Numbered from the stretch's first letter, positions 1-8,696 are shown. The stretch is DNA of 64,000 bases from Plantibacter sp. PA-3-X8 (GCF_003856975.1 NZ_CP033107.1:3038001-3102000); one strand, 5' to 3'. Notes: generated by a model from the sequence alone, not told the origin. Numbers and translations: made by a program.

Positions 1-2
1 CG

Positions 3-56
3 GCCAAGCGGCAGCGACGCATAGACGCCGAACTCGGTAGCGCGGGGCTCGCATGA
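3..56 (+). CDS. C-terminal tail of upstream protein, probably TatC (partial)
   Basis: An open frame enters the window at its left edge and codes for 17 residues (AKRQRRIDAELGSAGLA) before a TGA stop. The stop overlaps the helY start as ATGA, so the two genes are translationally coupled. In actinobacteria the gene before helY is usually tatC, which encodes the twin-arginine translocase membrane subunit, and a basic cytoplasmic tail fits that. The identity rests on gene order only; 17 residues cannot prove it. Confidence 0.45.
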   Translation, partial: AKRQRRIDAELGSAGLA

Positions 57-2473
57 GCGACACCGCTTCCCCTGCCGAGCGGTATCGGGCAGCAGCGGTC
101 CGGAACGCGACACCGAGGCTCCAGGAGTTCCGCGCGAGGCAGCGTTTCGACCTCGACGCGTTCCAACTCGAGGCGTGCGAGCGGATCGAGAACGGCAGCA
201 GTGTCCTCGTGGCAGCACCGACGGGTGCCGGCAAGACCATCGTCGCCGAGTTCGCGATCGCGCTGGCCATGCACGGCGACCGCGGCAAGGTCTTCTACAC
301 CACGCCGATGAAGGCGCTCAGCAACCAGAAGTTCCAGGAGCTCACCGCCGAGTACGGGTCCGAGCACGTCGGCCTGCTCACGGGCGACACGAACGTGAAC
401 GGCAACGCCCGCATCGTCGTGATGACGACCGAGGTCCTCCGCAACATGCTGTACGCGGACTCCGACGCGCTGACCGACCTCGCCTTCGTCATCATGGACG
501 AGGTGCACTACCTGGCGGACCGGTTCCGCGGAGCGGTGTGGGAGGAGGTCATCATCCACCTCCCGCAGGCCGTCCGGATGGTGTCGCTGAGCGCGACCGT
601 GTCGAATGCCGAAGAGTTCGGTGACTGGCTGCAGGCCGTCCGCGGCGACACCGCCGTGATCGTGTCCGAGGAGCGACCGGTGCCCCTCACCCAGCACGTG
701 CTGATGCGCAACAAACTCATCGACCTGTTCGCCGCGCCGAGCCTCGCCGACACCCATCAGGTCAACCCGGAGCTCGTCCGCATGGCGCAGTTCGGTGGCC
801 GTGCGCCGAACAGCCGTCAATACAAGGACGTCAGCCGCTACAACCAGCGCCGAGCCCCGCATCGGGCCGAGAAGCTCGACCGTGGGCATTTCGTCCAGAT
901 GCTCGACGACCACCACCTGCTCCCTGCGATCTTCTTCGTCTTCAGCCGTGTCGGGTGCGACCAGGCCGTCAAGCAGGTCCTCCGTTCCGGCATCAGGCTG
1001 ACCGAGGCGCACGAACGCGACGAGATCCGCCAGATCGTCGACGAGCACTGCCGGACCCTGCTCGACGAGGACCTCGCCGTCCTCGGCTACTGGGAGTGGC
1101 TCGACGGTCTGGAGCGGGGCGTCGCCGCCCACCACGCCGGTCTCCTCCCGGCGTTCAAGGAGGTCGTCGAGGAGCTCTTCCGGCGGAAGCTCGTGAAGGT
1201 CGTCTTCGCGACCGAGACCCTCGCGCTCGGCATCAACATGCCGGCCAGGACGGTCGTCCTCGAGAAGCTCGAGAAGTTCAACGGTGAGGCACGCGTCCCG
1301 ATCACCCCGGGGGAGTACACCCAGATCACCGGGCGTGCCGGACGCCGCGGCATCGACGTCGAGGGCCACGCCGTGATCCAGTGGACCGAGGGGCTGCACC
1401 CGCAATCCGTCGCCTCGCTGGCCTCCCGACGCACCTACCCGCTCAACTCCAGCTTCCGCCCGACCTACAACATGGCGGTCAACCTGATCGACCAGTTCGG
1501 CCGTCAACGCACCCGTCAGATCCTCGAGTCGTCCTTCGCACAGTTCCAGGCGGACCGAGCCGTCGTCGGGATCGCCCGGAAGGTGCGCGAGCAGGAGTCG
1601 TCGCTCGCCGGCTACGAGAAGTCCATGGCCTGCCACCTCGGGAACTTCGTCGAGTACGCGGGCATTCGCCGTGAGCTCACGGACCTCGAACGCAAGGGCG
1701 AACCGAACGGCTCGCGCGCGTCGAAGGACCGTCGCCAACGCAAGCTCGCCGAACTCCGCAAGCGGATGCGGGCTCATGCCTGCCACGTCTGCCCGCACCG
1801 CGAGGACCACGCTCGCTGGGCGGAACGATGGTTCAAGCTCAAGAAGCAGACCGACCAGCTGCGGCAGCAGATCCAGACGCGGACGGGCGCGGTCGCGCGC
1901 GTGTTCGACCGGGTCGTCGACGTCCTGCTCGAGTACGAGTACCTGGCACGCGACGAGCACGGCGCGGTCGTCGTCGCGGCTCCCGGACGCACCTTGAAGC
2001 GCATCTACGGAGAACGGGACCTCCTCGTGGCGGAATGCCTGCGAACCGGTGCCTGGAACGACCTCGATGCCGCATCCCTCGCGGCGATGGCCGCCGCGAT
2101 CGTGTACGAACCACGGCGTGAGGAGCAGAACACCCCGGAGCGTTTCCTGCCCCGCGGCCCGTTCCGCTCCGCGCTCGAACGGACGCAGGACCTCTGGAGC
2201 CGGCTCGACGACAGCGAACGGGAGCACCGCCTCCCGGGGAGCAACCCGATCTCGACCGGTCTCTCCCTCGCGATGCACCAGTGGGCCAAGGGTGCGAACC
2301 TCGACACGGTGCTCATCGAGGCGGAACTCGCCGCCGGCGACTTCGTGCGGTGGTGCAAGCAGACCATCGACCTGCTCGATCAGCTCCGCGTCGTCGACGG
2401 ACCGGTGGGTCGTCATTCGCGTGAGGCGCTTGACTCGATCCGACGCGGCATCGTCGCGTACAGCTCGCTGTGA
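53..2473 (+). CDS. helY: Ski2-like DEAD/DEAH-box RNA helicase HelY
   Basis: An 806-residue superfamily 2 helicase, probably an ATP-dependent RNA helicase of RNA processing or decay. Motifs appear in order: Walker A APTGAGKT with Lys61, Walker B DEVH at 149-152, motif III SLSAT, and motif VI QITGRAGRRG from about residue 424. A Cys/His-rich stretch (HACHVCPHREDH) follows near residue 575. The C-terminal third matches the DSHCT region of Ski2/Mtr4 and mycobacterial HelY proteins, and the length is close to the family norm of about 800-900. The ATG start overlaps the preceding stop by ATGA, and the TGA stop overlaps the GTG of lnt, so the three genes are coupled. No active-site residue is missing. 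Confidence 0.92.
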   Translation: MSDTASPAERYRAAAVRNATPRLQEFRARQRFDLDAFQLEACERIENGSSVLVAAPTGAGKTIVAEFAIALAMHGDRGKVFYTTPMKALSNQKFQELTAEYGSEHVGLLTGDTNVNGNARIVVMTTEVLRNMLYADSDALTDLAFVIMDEVHYLADRFRGAVWEEVIIHLPQAVRMVSLSATVSNAEEFGDWLQAVRGDTAVIVSEERPVPLTQHVLMRNKLIDLFAAPSLADTHQVNPELVRMAQFGGRAPNSRQYKDVSRYNQRRAPHRAEKLDRGHFVQMLDDHHLLPAIFFVFSRVGCDQAVKQVLRSGIRLTEAHERDEIRQIVDEHCRTLLDEDLAVLGYWEWLDGLERGVAAHHAGLLPAFKEVVEELFRRKLVKVVFATETLALGINMPARTVVLEKLEKFNGEARVPITPGEYTQITGRAGRRGIDVEGHAVIQWTEGLHPQSVASLASRRTYPLNSSFRPTYNMAVNLIDQFGRQRTRQILESSFAQFQADRAVVGIARKVREQESSLAGYEKSMACHLGNFVEYAGIRRELTDLERKGEPNGSRASKDRRQRKLAELRKRMRAHACHVCPHREDHARWAERWFKLKKQTDQLRQQIQTRTGAVARVFDRVVDVLLEYEYLARDEHGAVVVAAPGRTLKRIYGERDLLVAECLRTGAWNDLDAASLAAMAAAIVYEPRREEQNTPERFLPRGPFRSALERTQDLWSRLDDSEREHRLPGSNPISTGLSLAMHQWAKGANLDTVLIEAELAAGDFVRWCKQTIDLLDQLRVVDGPVGRHSREALDSIRRGIVAYSSL

Positions 2474-4053
2474 GGTCCCTGCACCGTCGGAGCGACCGGC
2501 TCCGACCGATCGACGCGCTGATCGACCGTCGTCCGCCGCTCCCGCTCTGGCTCGCGGCCGTCGTGGCCATCGCCGCCGGCCCGGTCCTCGACGCCGGCTT
2601 CCCGGACCGCGGGGTCTGGCCCCTGACGTTCGTCGGCATCGCCCTCGTCCTCCTCACCCTCATGGGGCGCAGCGTCGGCGGTGCGCTCCTCGTCGGCTTC
2701 CTGGCGGGGGAGTCGTTCTACCTCATCCACATCGAGTGGGCGACCGCCTATCTGGGTCCCGTCCCGTGGGCGGCACTGTCGACGCTGGAGGCCATCTTCT
2801 TCGCGCTCGGAGCCGTGCTCATCACCCTGGCGTACCGCTGGGTGCCGCGCGCCTTCCCCGGGATCGGGGGGCGGGTCTGGTTGACCGCCGCGGTCGTCGC
2901 CGCCCTGTGGACCGCGCGCGAGACGCTCGTGAGCACCTGGCCCTACGGCGGATTCCCGTGGGCGAGGATGGCGCTCAGCCAGTCCGAGAGCCCGTTCGCA
3001 CCACTCGTGGCCTGGGTCGGGTTCTCGGGGCTGTCGTTCCTCATGGTGCTGCTCGTGGCACTCGCCCTCCAGCTCGCGGCGACCGCCGAGCTCCCGACGG
3101 TCAGCCGGGTCGGGACCGCGGTCCTCGCGGTCATCGCGGTGCTCGTCGTGCCGGCATGGCCGACGGCGACGACCGGGAGCATGCGGGTGGCTGCCATCCA
3201 GGGCAACGGCCCCGCCGGCTACTTCGACGCCGCAGCACCCGGCACCGTCATGCAGACCCAGATCGACGAGACGCTGCAGGTGCTCGACGCGGACGTCGAC
3301 GTCGTGGTCTGGCCCGAGGGCAGCGCAGACCTCGACCCGCAGCGGGTTCCTCAATCGGCTGCGGCCCTCGACGCGTTGAGCCGTCGCATGGACGCACCGT
3401 TCGTCGTCGGTGCGATCTCCCAACGCGGCGACCGCTACTACAACTCGTCACTCCTCTGGGACGCCTCGGATGGCGTCCGCGACGTCTACGACAAGAAGCA
3501 CCCGGTCCCGTTCGGTGAATACGTCCCGGACCGGAAGTTCTGGGAGCCGTTCGCACCCGACCTCATCGGCCTCATCCAGCGCGAGTACACCCCGGGCACG
3601 AAGGACAACGTCTTCGACATCGACGGCGTGCTCGCAGGGATCAGCATCTGCTTCGACATCGCCGACGACCAGCTCACCCGCGACGCGGTGGCGGGCGGCG
3701 CGCGGATCGTGTTCGCCCAGACCAACAACGCGGACTTCGGGCAGACGGACGAGAACCAGCAACAGCTGGCGATCGCACGGCTCCGGGCGATCGAATCGGC
3801 TCGGTCCGTGGTGAACATCTCCACGGTGGGGACCAGCCAGATCATCGGGCCCGACGGCTCGACGATCGACAGCATCCCGGCCTTCCGCCCCGGCTCGATG
3901 GTCTCCGAGGTGCCGCTGACGGACACGGTCACGCCGTCGATGGCCTTCGGTCACCAGCTCGAGATGTTCATCGGTGGCATGGGACTCGCCTCGCTGGTCC
4001 TCGCCGGTTTCGCCGGCAGGCCCCGGCGCGTCCCGAACCGGCCCCGGACATGA
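2470..4053 (+). CDS. lnt: Apolipoprotein N-acyltransferase Lnt
   Basis: A 527-residue membrane enzyme that N-acylates the terminal cysteine of lipoproteins. The first ~230 residues hold about seven hydrophobic segments, followed by a carbon-nitrogen hydrolase (nitrilase) domain. The catalytic triad is visible: Glu283 in VVWPEGS, Lys342/343 in YDKKHPVPFGEY and Cys394 in SICFD. The usual context ICYE is changed to ICFD, but the nucleophile is kept. A final hydrophobic segment lies near 495-515. The GTG start overlaps the helY stop (GTGA). Mycobacterial Lnt can be fused to or sit beside the polyprenol-mannose synthase Ppm1; no Ppm1 domain is present here. Confidence 0.9.
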   Translation: MRSLHRRSDRLRPIDALIDRRPPLPLWLAAVVAIAAGPVLDAGFPDRGVWPLTFVGIALVLLTLMGRSVGGALLVGFLAGESFYLIHIEWATAYLGPVPWAALSTLEAIFFALGAVLITLAYRWVPRAFPGIGGRVWLTAAVVAALWTARETLVSTWPYGGFPWARMALSQSESPFAPLVAWVGFSGLSFLMVLLVALALQLAATAELPTVSRVGTAVLAVIAVLVVPAWPTATTGSMRVAAIQGNGPAGYFDAAAPGTVMQTQIDETLQVLDADVDVVVWPEGSADLDPQRVPQSAAALDALSRRMDAPFVVGAISQRGDRYYNSSLLWDASDGVRDVYDKKHPVPFGEYVPDRKFWEPFAPDLIGLIQREYTPGTKDNVFDIDGVLAGISICFDIADDQLTRDAVAGGARIVFAQTNNADFGQTDENQQQLAIARLRAIESARSVVNISTVGTSQIIGPDGSTIDSIPAFRPGSMVSEVPLTDTVTPSMAFGHQLEMFIGGMGLASLVLAGFAGRPRRVPNRPRT

Positions 4054-4087
4054 CGATCGGCTGATCCGGTACCGGATCAGCCGATCG
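4054..4087. terminator. 34-bp perfect palindrome between lnt and rbpA
   Basis: A perfect 34-bp inverted repeat centred on GGTACC begins at the base after the lnt stop. It lies between the convergent 3' ends of lnt and rbpA. It can fold as a GC-rich hairpin on either strand and is best read as a bidirectional terminator, although no T-tract follows. Confidence 0.6.
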
Positions 4088-4113
4088 AGGGGAGGCCTGT
4101 CAGGGGCTCGGTG

Positions 4114-4476
4114 TCACGCGCTCTTCTGCTGGCCGCGACGGGCCCGGAGATACGAGAGGCGCTCTTCGAGCAGCTCCTCGAGCTCATCGCGCGAGCGGCG
4201 CTCGAGCAGCATGTCCCAGTGGCTGCGGGGCGTCTTCACATCACCGCGGTCGACGACGACGGGCTTCGAGTCGACGAGGAGGACGGCCTCCGCACCGCAG
4301 TGCCGGCACTCCCACAGTTCGGGGACTTCCGCATCGGCGGCGAAGGTCATGGTGGTCTCGCGCTCGCAACTCTGACACCGGTAGATGTGGTTGCTCCGCG
4401 CCGAGAATATGACGCCCTCTTCCGTTTGTAGACTCTGGGCGCCCAGGCGCATTCCGCGCAAACTGCGATCTGCCAT
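4114..4476 (-). CDS. rbpA: RNA polymerase-binding protein RbpA
   Basis: A 120-residue transcription factor specific to actinobacteria that binds RNA polymerase and the principal sigma factor, stabilises the open complex and modulates rifampicin response. The N terminus MADRSLRGMRLGAQSLQTEE is typical of the family. A core with two Cys pairs (CQSC, CRHC) follows, then a C-terminal helix that contacts sigma. The frame stays open further upstream, but the ATG at 4476 has the family N terminus and GAGGAG eight bases before it, so it is chosen. The upstream region carries a SigR-like promoter motif. Confidence 0.95.
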   Translation of the reverse strand: MADRSLRGMRLGAQSLQTEEGVIFSARSNHIYRCQSCERETTMTFAADAEVPELWECRHCGAEAVLLVDSKPVVVDRGDVKTPRSHWDMLLERRSRDELEELLEERLSYLRARRGQQKSA

Positions 4477-4512
4477 TGTGTGGTCTCCTCTCGCTCGGCA
4501 TCCACAGTTATA

Positions 4513-4538
4513 AACCCACAAGCTGGGTAAACTGTTCC
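4513..4538 (-). promoter_or_regulatory. SigR-like promoter upstream of rbpA (GGAAC-N18-GTT)
   Basis: On the minus strand GGAAC (4534-4538) is followed after exactly 18 bases by GTT (4513-4515). This is close to the GGAAT-N18-GTT consensus of the thiol-oxidative-stress sigma factor SigR/SigH, which is known to control rbpA in Streptomyces. An overlapping TATAAC at 4507-4512 with weak ACAGTT 17 bases upstream could serve the housekeeping sigma. Confidence 0.5.
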
Positions 4539-4603
4539 GTTCACCCATCTGGCTATCAGCTCATGCCCAGCTGCAGCCACGCCGGATGCGGAGAGCTGAG
4601 CCG

Positions 4604-5383
4604 TCAGCGCGAGCGGACCACGTCGAGCGCGAGATCACAGCGGTCGGTGACGAGGCCGTCGACACCGAGATCCAGCAGTCGTCGCATGTCGTCGGGGTCG
4701 TTGACCGTCCACACGTGCACTTCCACACCGAGCGCGTGCATCTGTGCGAGGAGGCGCTTCGTCACGACGGGCACGCCGCGGAACCGTTCGGGCACCTGGA
4801 GCGCCTGGACACCGTCGAGCGACCGACGGAGTGCTCCGCGGAGACCGAGGGTGGCCGCGGGGAGGACGCGGAGCAGGATCCGGGCCGACGCGGATGAGGC
4901 CACGGAGCCGGCACCGGCCTCCAGCCCCACGGCCCGCACGATCGCGGAACGTCTGCCCTCGTCGAAGGAGGTGACGAGCACCCGATCGGCGGCACCGGCG
5001 CCGACGATCGCCGCAGCCGCCGGCGCAGCCGCGACCGCCGCCTTGATGTCGAGGTTGAAGCGTGCCCCGGGGAACTCGGCCAGTGCCTCCGACAACGTCG
5101 GGATGCGATCGCCGCCGAGGTCGATCCGCTGGAGTTCCGCGAGTTCGAGGTCGGCGATCGGTCTCGGATCGCCGGTGATGCGGCGCAGGGACGGGTCATG
5201 GAAGAGGACGGCATGTCCGTCGCGCGTGCAGTGCGCATCGGTCTCGACGTACTCGGCGCCGGCCGCCAGTGCATGGCGGAAGGACGACAGCGTGTTCTCG
5301 GGGACTCCCGGCCCGGCCAGCCCTCGATGGGCGAGGACCCGAGGGCGGGCCGGACGGAAGTAGGGGAGGACCGCTGTCGTCAC
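4604..5383 (-). CDS. Glycerophosphodiester phosphodiesterase
   Basis: A 259-residue GDPD-family TIM-barrel hydrolase that cleaves glycerophosphodiesters to glycerol 3-phosphate and an alcohol. The family signature is visible: AHRG (His19) with PENT (Glu29), then ETDAHCTRDG and VLFHDPSLRR with the second catalytic His, and a late EVHVWTVND segment. No signal peptide is seen, so it is probably cytoplasmic. The GTG start follows the SPFH-protein stop by 7 nt, which makes it the last gene of an NfeD-SPFH-GDPD operon. The exact lipid or nucleotide substrate cannot be inferred. Confidence 0.9.
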   Translation of the reverse strand: MTTAVLPYFRPARPRVLAHRGLAGPGVPENTLSSFRHALAAGAEYVETDAHCTRDGHAVLFHDPSLRRITGDPRPIADLELAELQRIDLGGDRIPTLSEALAEFPGARFNLDIKAAVAAAPAAAAIVGAGAADRVLVTSFDEGRRSAIVRAVGLEAGAGSVASSASARILLRVLPAATLGLRGALRRSLDGVQALQVPERFRGVPVVTKRLLAQMHALGVEVHVWTVNDPDDMRRLLDLGVDGLVTDRCDLALDVVRSR

Positions 5384-5390
5384 CGCGTAC

Positions 5391-6410
5391 TCAGCCCTCG
5401 GGCTGGACGGGGGTCGTCGGCGCCGGCGGCGTCTGGGGTGACGCGGCCGGCGCTGTGGTGAAGGAGGGCGTCTGCGCAGCTGCGGCCGCCGCCCGTGCCG
5501 TGGCCGCAGGGTCGCGGGTGTTGCCCGGCCCGAAGGCGGAGCCGATGCCCTTGAGCGCCTCGGTCAGTTCGCTCGGGATGACCCAGAGCTTGTTCGCCTG
5601 GCCTTCCGCGAGCTTCGGGAGCATCTGCAGGTACTGGTAGCCCAGGAGCTTCTCGTCGGGGTCGCCGTCGTGGATGGCCTTGAACACCGTCTGGATGGCG
5701 GACGCCTCACCCTGAGCACGGAGCACGGCTGCCTGGGCATCACCCTCGGCGCGGAGGATCTCAGCCTGCCGCGCACCCTCGGCCGTCAGGATCGCCGACT
5801 GCTTGGTTCCCTCAGCGGTGAGGATGAGGGCTCGACGGTCGCGCTCGGCCCGCATCTGCTTCTCCATGGAGTCCTGGATGGAGAGCGGCGGGTCGATCGC
5901 CTTGAGCTCGACGCGTCCGACGCGGATACCCCATTTACCGGTCGCCTCGTCGAGCACGATGCGGAGCTTGCTGTTGATCTCGTCGCGGCTCGTCAGCGCC
6001 TCCTCGAGGTTCAGCCCGCCGACGACGTTTCGGAGCGTCGTCGTGGTCAGCTGCTCGACGGCTCCCAGGTAGTTCGCGATCTCGTACGTCGCGGCTCGGG
6101 CGTCGGTCACCTGGAAGTAGACGACCGTGTCGATCGAGACGACGAGGTTGTCCTCGGTGATCACCGGCTGCGGCGGGAAGGAGACGACGGTCTCGCGCAG
6201 ATCGATGAGCGGCCGCAACCGGTCGATGAACGGGATGAGCAGGTTCAGACCCGGCAAGAGGGTCTTGTGGTACTTGCCGAGCCGCTCGACCACACCGGCG
6301 CTCGCCTGCGGGATGATGCGGATGGATCGGAACAGCACCACCAGCACGAAGATGACGACGATGGCCGCGATCACCCAGCCGATGATCGCTCCTGATGAGA
6401 TGTCGTTCAC
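5391..6410 (-). CDS. SPFH/band-7 (stomatin-like) membrane protein
   Basis: A 339-residue band-7 protein of bacterial membrane microdomains. Residues 9-30 form one transmembrane segment, followed by the SPFH core (VVERLGKYHKTLLPGLN, then RETVVSFPPQ). An alpha-helical Ala/Glu-rich stretch repeats AEGxxQAxxLxAEG-like units and ends in a Pro/Ala-rich tail. The GTG start at 6410 is chosen because AGGAG lies six bases upstream and it begins two bases after the NfeD stop. The pair with NfeD is the conserved stomatin operon arrangement. Confidence 0.9.
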   Translation of the reverse strand: MNDISSGAIIGWVIAAIVVIFVLVVLFRSIRIIPQASAGVVERLGKYHKTLLPGLNLLIPFIDRLRPLIDLRETVVSFPPQPVITEDNLVVSIDTVVYFQVTDARAATYEIANYLGAVEQLTTTTLRNVVGGLNLEEALTSRDEINSKLRIVLDEATGKWGIRVGRVELKAIDPPLSIQDSMEKQMRAERDRRALILTAEGTKQSAILTAEGARQAEILRAEGDAQAAVLRAQGEASAIQTVFKAIHDGDPDEKLLGYQYLQMLPKLAEGQANKLWVIPSELTEALKGIGSAFGPGNTRDPAATARAAAAAAQTPSFTTAPAASPQTPPAPTTPVQPEG

Positions 6411-6412
6411 GA

Positions 6413-6904
6413 CTACTCCTTCTGCTCGCCCAGCGGTGCCGGGTGGGTTGGGACGGGGACGACGACGGCGGTGGCACCGTCGACGACGGACAGGACGATG
6501 CGCGTGCCGGGCTCGAGGGACGACGCGGGGGAGTCGTGCGGGGTCCTGGCGGTCCAGACCTCGCCGTTGCCGAGCTTCACCTGGCCACCGTGCGGGGTCA
6601 CCGTCGAGAGCACGAGCCCCGGCATGCCGAGGAGCGCGTCGACGTTGCTCTTCGCCGGGTCCGCTCCGCGTTGCAGCGCTCGGAGCAGCGGCGGCCTGAC
6701 GGCCAACAGGAGCAGGAGGGCGGCAGCGGCTGCGATGAGCAGCTGGAGCCACCACGGAGCGCCGAGGAGGCCGGAGAGCAGCCCGACGGTGCCGCCGAGC
6801 GCGAGCATGAGGAAGGTGAACTCGAGCGACAGGATCTCGATGATGACGAACACGAGGATCAGGACCAACCAAGCGATCCAGGCGTAATCGGTGATGACGT
6901 CCAT
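6413..6904 (-). CDS. NfeD-like membrane protein
   Basis: A 163-residue partner of the adjacent SPFH protein. Two or three hydrophobic helices fill residues 8-75 and are followed by a soluble OB-fold domain (LGMPGLVLSTVTPHGG, then VLSVVDGATAVVVPV), the usual short NfeD type without a protease domain. The ATG at 6904 follows GGGAGGAA with eight bases of spacing. NfeD proteins are thought to modulate SPFH assemblies; the precise role here is unknown. Confidence 0.88.
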   Translation of the reverse strand: MDVITDYAWIAWLVLILVFVIIEILSLEFTFLMLALGGTVGLLSGLLGAPWWLQLLIAAAAALLLLLAVRPPLLRALQRGADPAKSNVDALLGMPGLVLSTVTPHGGQVKLGNGEVWTARTPHDSPASSLEPGTRIVLSVVDGATAVVVPVPTHPAPLGEQKE

Positions 6905-7098
6905 GGTGCGGATTCCTCCCGGATCGGCTCTCGCGTCTGCCGCCTCGCGGTCCGGGGGAGCGCGAGACGGTGCGCCGGTCGGGTTCAACGCTATCAGCTG
7001 GGTGGACCGCCGAACCGGATCCGTCTGCCGGTTGTTGGTAAGGTCGTTGGCTGGAACCAGCCGCCGATGAGCGGCCCCAGATCTGAAGGAGCCCTCAC

Positions 7099-7863
7099 GT
7101 GACGAACCCCCTGGCCGCCGGATCACTCTCCGGGAAGAACGTCCTCGTGACGGGCTCGTCCCGCGGCATCGGTGCCGACACCATCCGGTACTTCGCCGGT
7201 GCCGGCGCCAACGTCGTGATCAACTACCGGAACAAGGAGGCTCGCGCCGTCAAGCTCGCCGACGAAGTGCGAGCCCTCGGTGTGCAGGCCCTGGTGGTCG
7301 GAGCCGACCTCACCGACCCCACCTCGGTCGCCGCCATGTTCGCGACGACGAAGGCCGAACTCGGCGACCTCGACGTCCTGGTGCTGAACGCCTCCGGAGG
7401 GATGGAGAGCGGCATGGCCGAGGACTACGCCATGCAGCTCAACCGGGACGCGCAGGTGAGCGTCGTCGAACACGCCCTCCCGCTGCTCCGCCCCGGCTCG
7501 CGGATCGTGTTCGTCACGAGCCACCAGGCGCACTTCATCCGGACCACGCCGACGATGCCCGAGTACGTCCCGGTCGCGACGTCCAAGCGGGCAGGCGAGG
7601 ACGCGCTCCGCGCCAAGCAGGACCAGTTCGACGCGGCCGGTGTCGAGTTCGTGGTCGTCTCAGGCGACATGATCGAGGGGACCATCACCGCGACCCTCCT
7701 CGAACGCGCCAACCCCGGTGCGATCAGCTCCCGCAAGGAGTCGGCCGGTCGTCTCTACAACGTGGGCGAGTTCGCGGCCGAGGTCGCCTCGGCCGCCGTG
7801 GACCCGATCCCCGAGGACCACACCCGCTACGTGGGGGACACGAGCGACTTCATCGCCGAGTAA
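7099..7863 (+). CDS. Short-chain dehydrogenase/reductase-like protein with atypical active site
   Basis: A 254-residue Rossmann-fold protein. The NAD(P)-binding motif is TGSSRGIG near residue 17, with NASGG as the NAG equivalent. The expected YxxxK active site is not present: the segment reads Y156-VPVATS-K163, so the position four before the lysine is Val159 rather than Tyr. Tyr156 might act from a shifted position, or the protein may not be a standard oxidoreductase. The GTG start has AAGGAG seven bases upstream. It is monocistronic, with a strong terminator just after the stop. Substrate unknown. Confidence 0.85.
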   Translation: MTNPLAAGSLSGKNVLVTGSSRGIGADTIRYFAGAGANVVINYRNKEARAVKLADEVRALGVQALVVGADLTDPTSVAAMFATTKAELGDLDVLVLNASGGMESGMAEDYAMQLNRDAQVSVVEHALPLLRPGSRIVFVTSHQAHFIRTTPTMPEYVPVATSKRAGEDALRAKQDQFDAAGVEFVVVSGDMIEGTITATLLERANPGAISSRKESAGRLYNVGEFAAEVASAAVDPIPEDHTRYVGDTSDFIAE

Positions 7864-7880
7864 TCGACGATCCTGACACG

Positions 7881-7922
7881 ACGACGAACGCCCGGTCCTT
7901 CGAGGGACCGGGCGTTCGTCGT
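7881..7922. terminator. Bidirectional terminator between SDR and HdeD-like genes
   Basis: A perfect 18-bp stem (7881-7898 with 7905-7922) and a 6-base loop lies between two convergent genes. It probably stops transcription from both sides. Confidence 0.8.
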
Positions 7923-7936
7923 CCTGCCACCAGGTG

Positions 7937-8530
7937 TCAGCCGGCGAGACCGGCCCGCTTCACCTGCTTGCCGAAGGTGATCGCCTGGATGATCTCGACG
8001 ACGCCGGCCGCGATGAGGAAGAACGCGGTGACGAGCAGGAGGGTCACGGCGGCGAGCAGCGGGTTCGCGAGGACGAACACGCCTGCGACGACGCTGATGA
8101 CGCCGTAGAGGATCGTGATCCACCGCGACACGTCGGGTGCCGAGTCGAACAGCGAGGCCACGCCCTCGACGATCCAGGAGACACCGATCACGAAGACGAG
8201 CGCGCCGATGCCGAGCAGCGGATCGATGAAGATGTAGACGCCGGCGGCCAGCAGCAGCACACCGAACACGATCGTGAGGACCCGCCAGAGTCCGCCGTGC
8301 TCCCGAGCGACGACGCCACGCGTGATGCGGGCGATCCCGGCGACCAGGAAGTAGACGGCGAAGATCCACGCGACGGCGACCAGCGAGGCCTTCGGCGCGA
8401 CCAGCAGGAAGACACCCAAGAGGATCGTGAGGATCCCACCGACGGCGAAGGCCCATCGGACACCGGAGATCTGGCTCGCGGTCAGCTTGGCGGAGTTCAG
8501 CGTGTAGGTGGTGGTGGATGATTCGGACAT
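7937..8530 (-). CDS. HdeD-family (DUF308) membrane protein
   Basis: A 197-residue integral membrane protein with about six hydrophobic helices and internal repeats of the DUF308 type (for example GILTILLGVFLLVAPKAS and GVLLLAAGVYIFIDPLLG). E. coli HdeD is linked to acid resistance; in actinobacteria the role is not established. The ATG at 8530 is preceded by AGGAG six bases upstream. It is monocistronic, with a TGTGA palindrome in the divergent region behind it. Confidence 0.85.
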   Translation of the reverse strand: MSESSTTTYTLNSAKLTASQISGVRWAFAVGGILTILLGVFLLVAPKASLVAVAWIFAVYFLVAGIARITRGVVAREHGGLWRVLTIVFGVLLLAAGVYIFIDPLLGIGALVFVIGVSWIVEGVASLFDSAPDVSRWITILYGVISVVAGVFVLANPLLAAVTLLLVTAFFLIAAGVVEIIQAITFGKQVKRAGLAG

Positions 8531-8589
8531 GGTCGGCTCCTGACGGTGGACAGTGCGGCGCTCCCGAGCAGACCGGGTGCGTTCCACCA

Positions 8590-8606
8590 GTGTGACGCAT
8601 TCACAC
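8590..8606. promoter_or_regulatory. TGTGA-N5-TCACA palindrome, possible CRP/FNR-type site
   Basis: The 17-bp inverted repeat GTGTGACGCATTCACAC lies in the divergent space between the hdeD-like gene and the uvrA-like pseudogene. It resembles CRP/GlxR operators, but the spacer is 5 rather than 6 bases. The regulator is therefore uncertain. Confidence 0.35.
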
Positions 8607-8683
8607 AGGTGTTTCACAGCATGACCTTTCATGTCGCGCGGGTCCAGTGCCGATCGAGGCGAGACGCCGACGATGACGACGGA

Positions 8684-8689
8684 TACGCT
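8684..8689 (+). promoter_or_regulatory. Putative -10 element (TACGCT) of leaderless uvrA-like gene
   Basis: TACGCT is followed by seven bases and the ATG at 8697, where no good ribosome binding site is present. This spacing would place the transcription start at or next to the start codon. Confidence 0.4.
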
Positions 8690-8696
8690 GATCGCC

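Noticed and set aside
8173..8179. Internal starts giving a shorter HdeD-like protein
   Set aside because: They would remove transmembrane helices of the family, while the ATG at 8530 has a good ribosome binding site.
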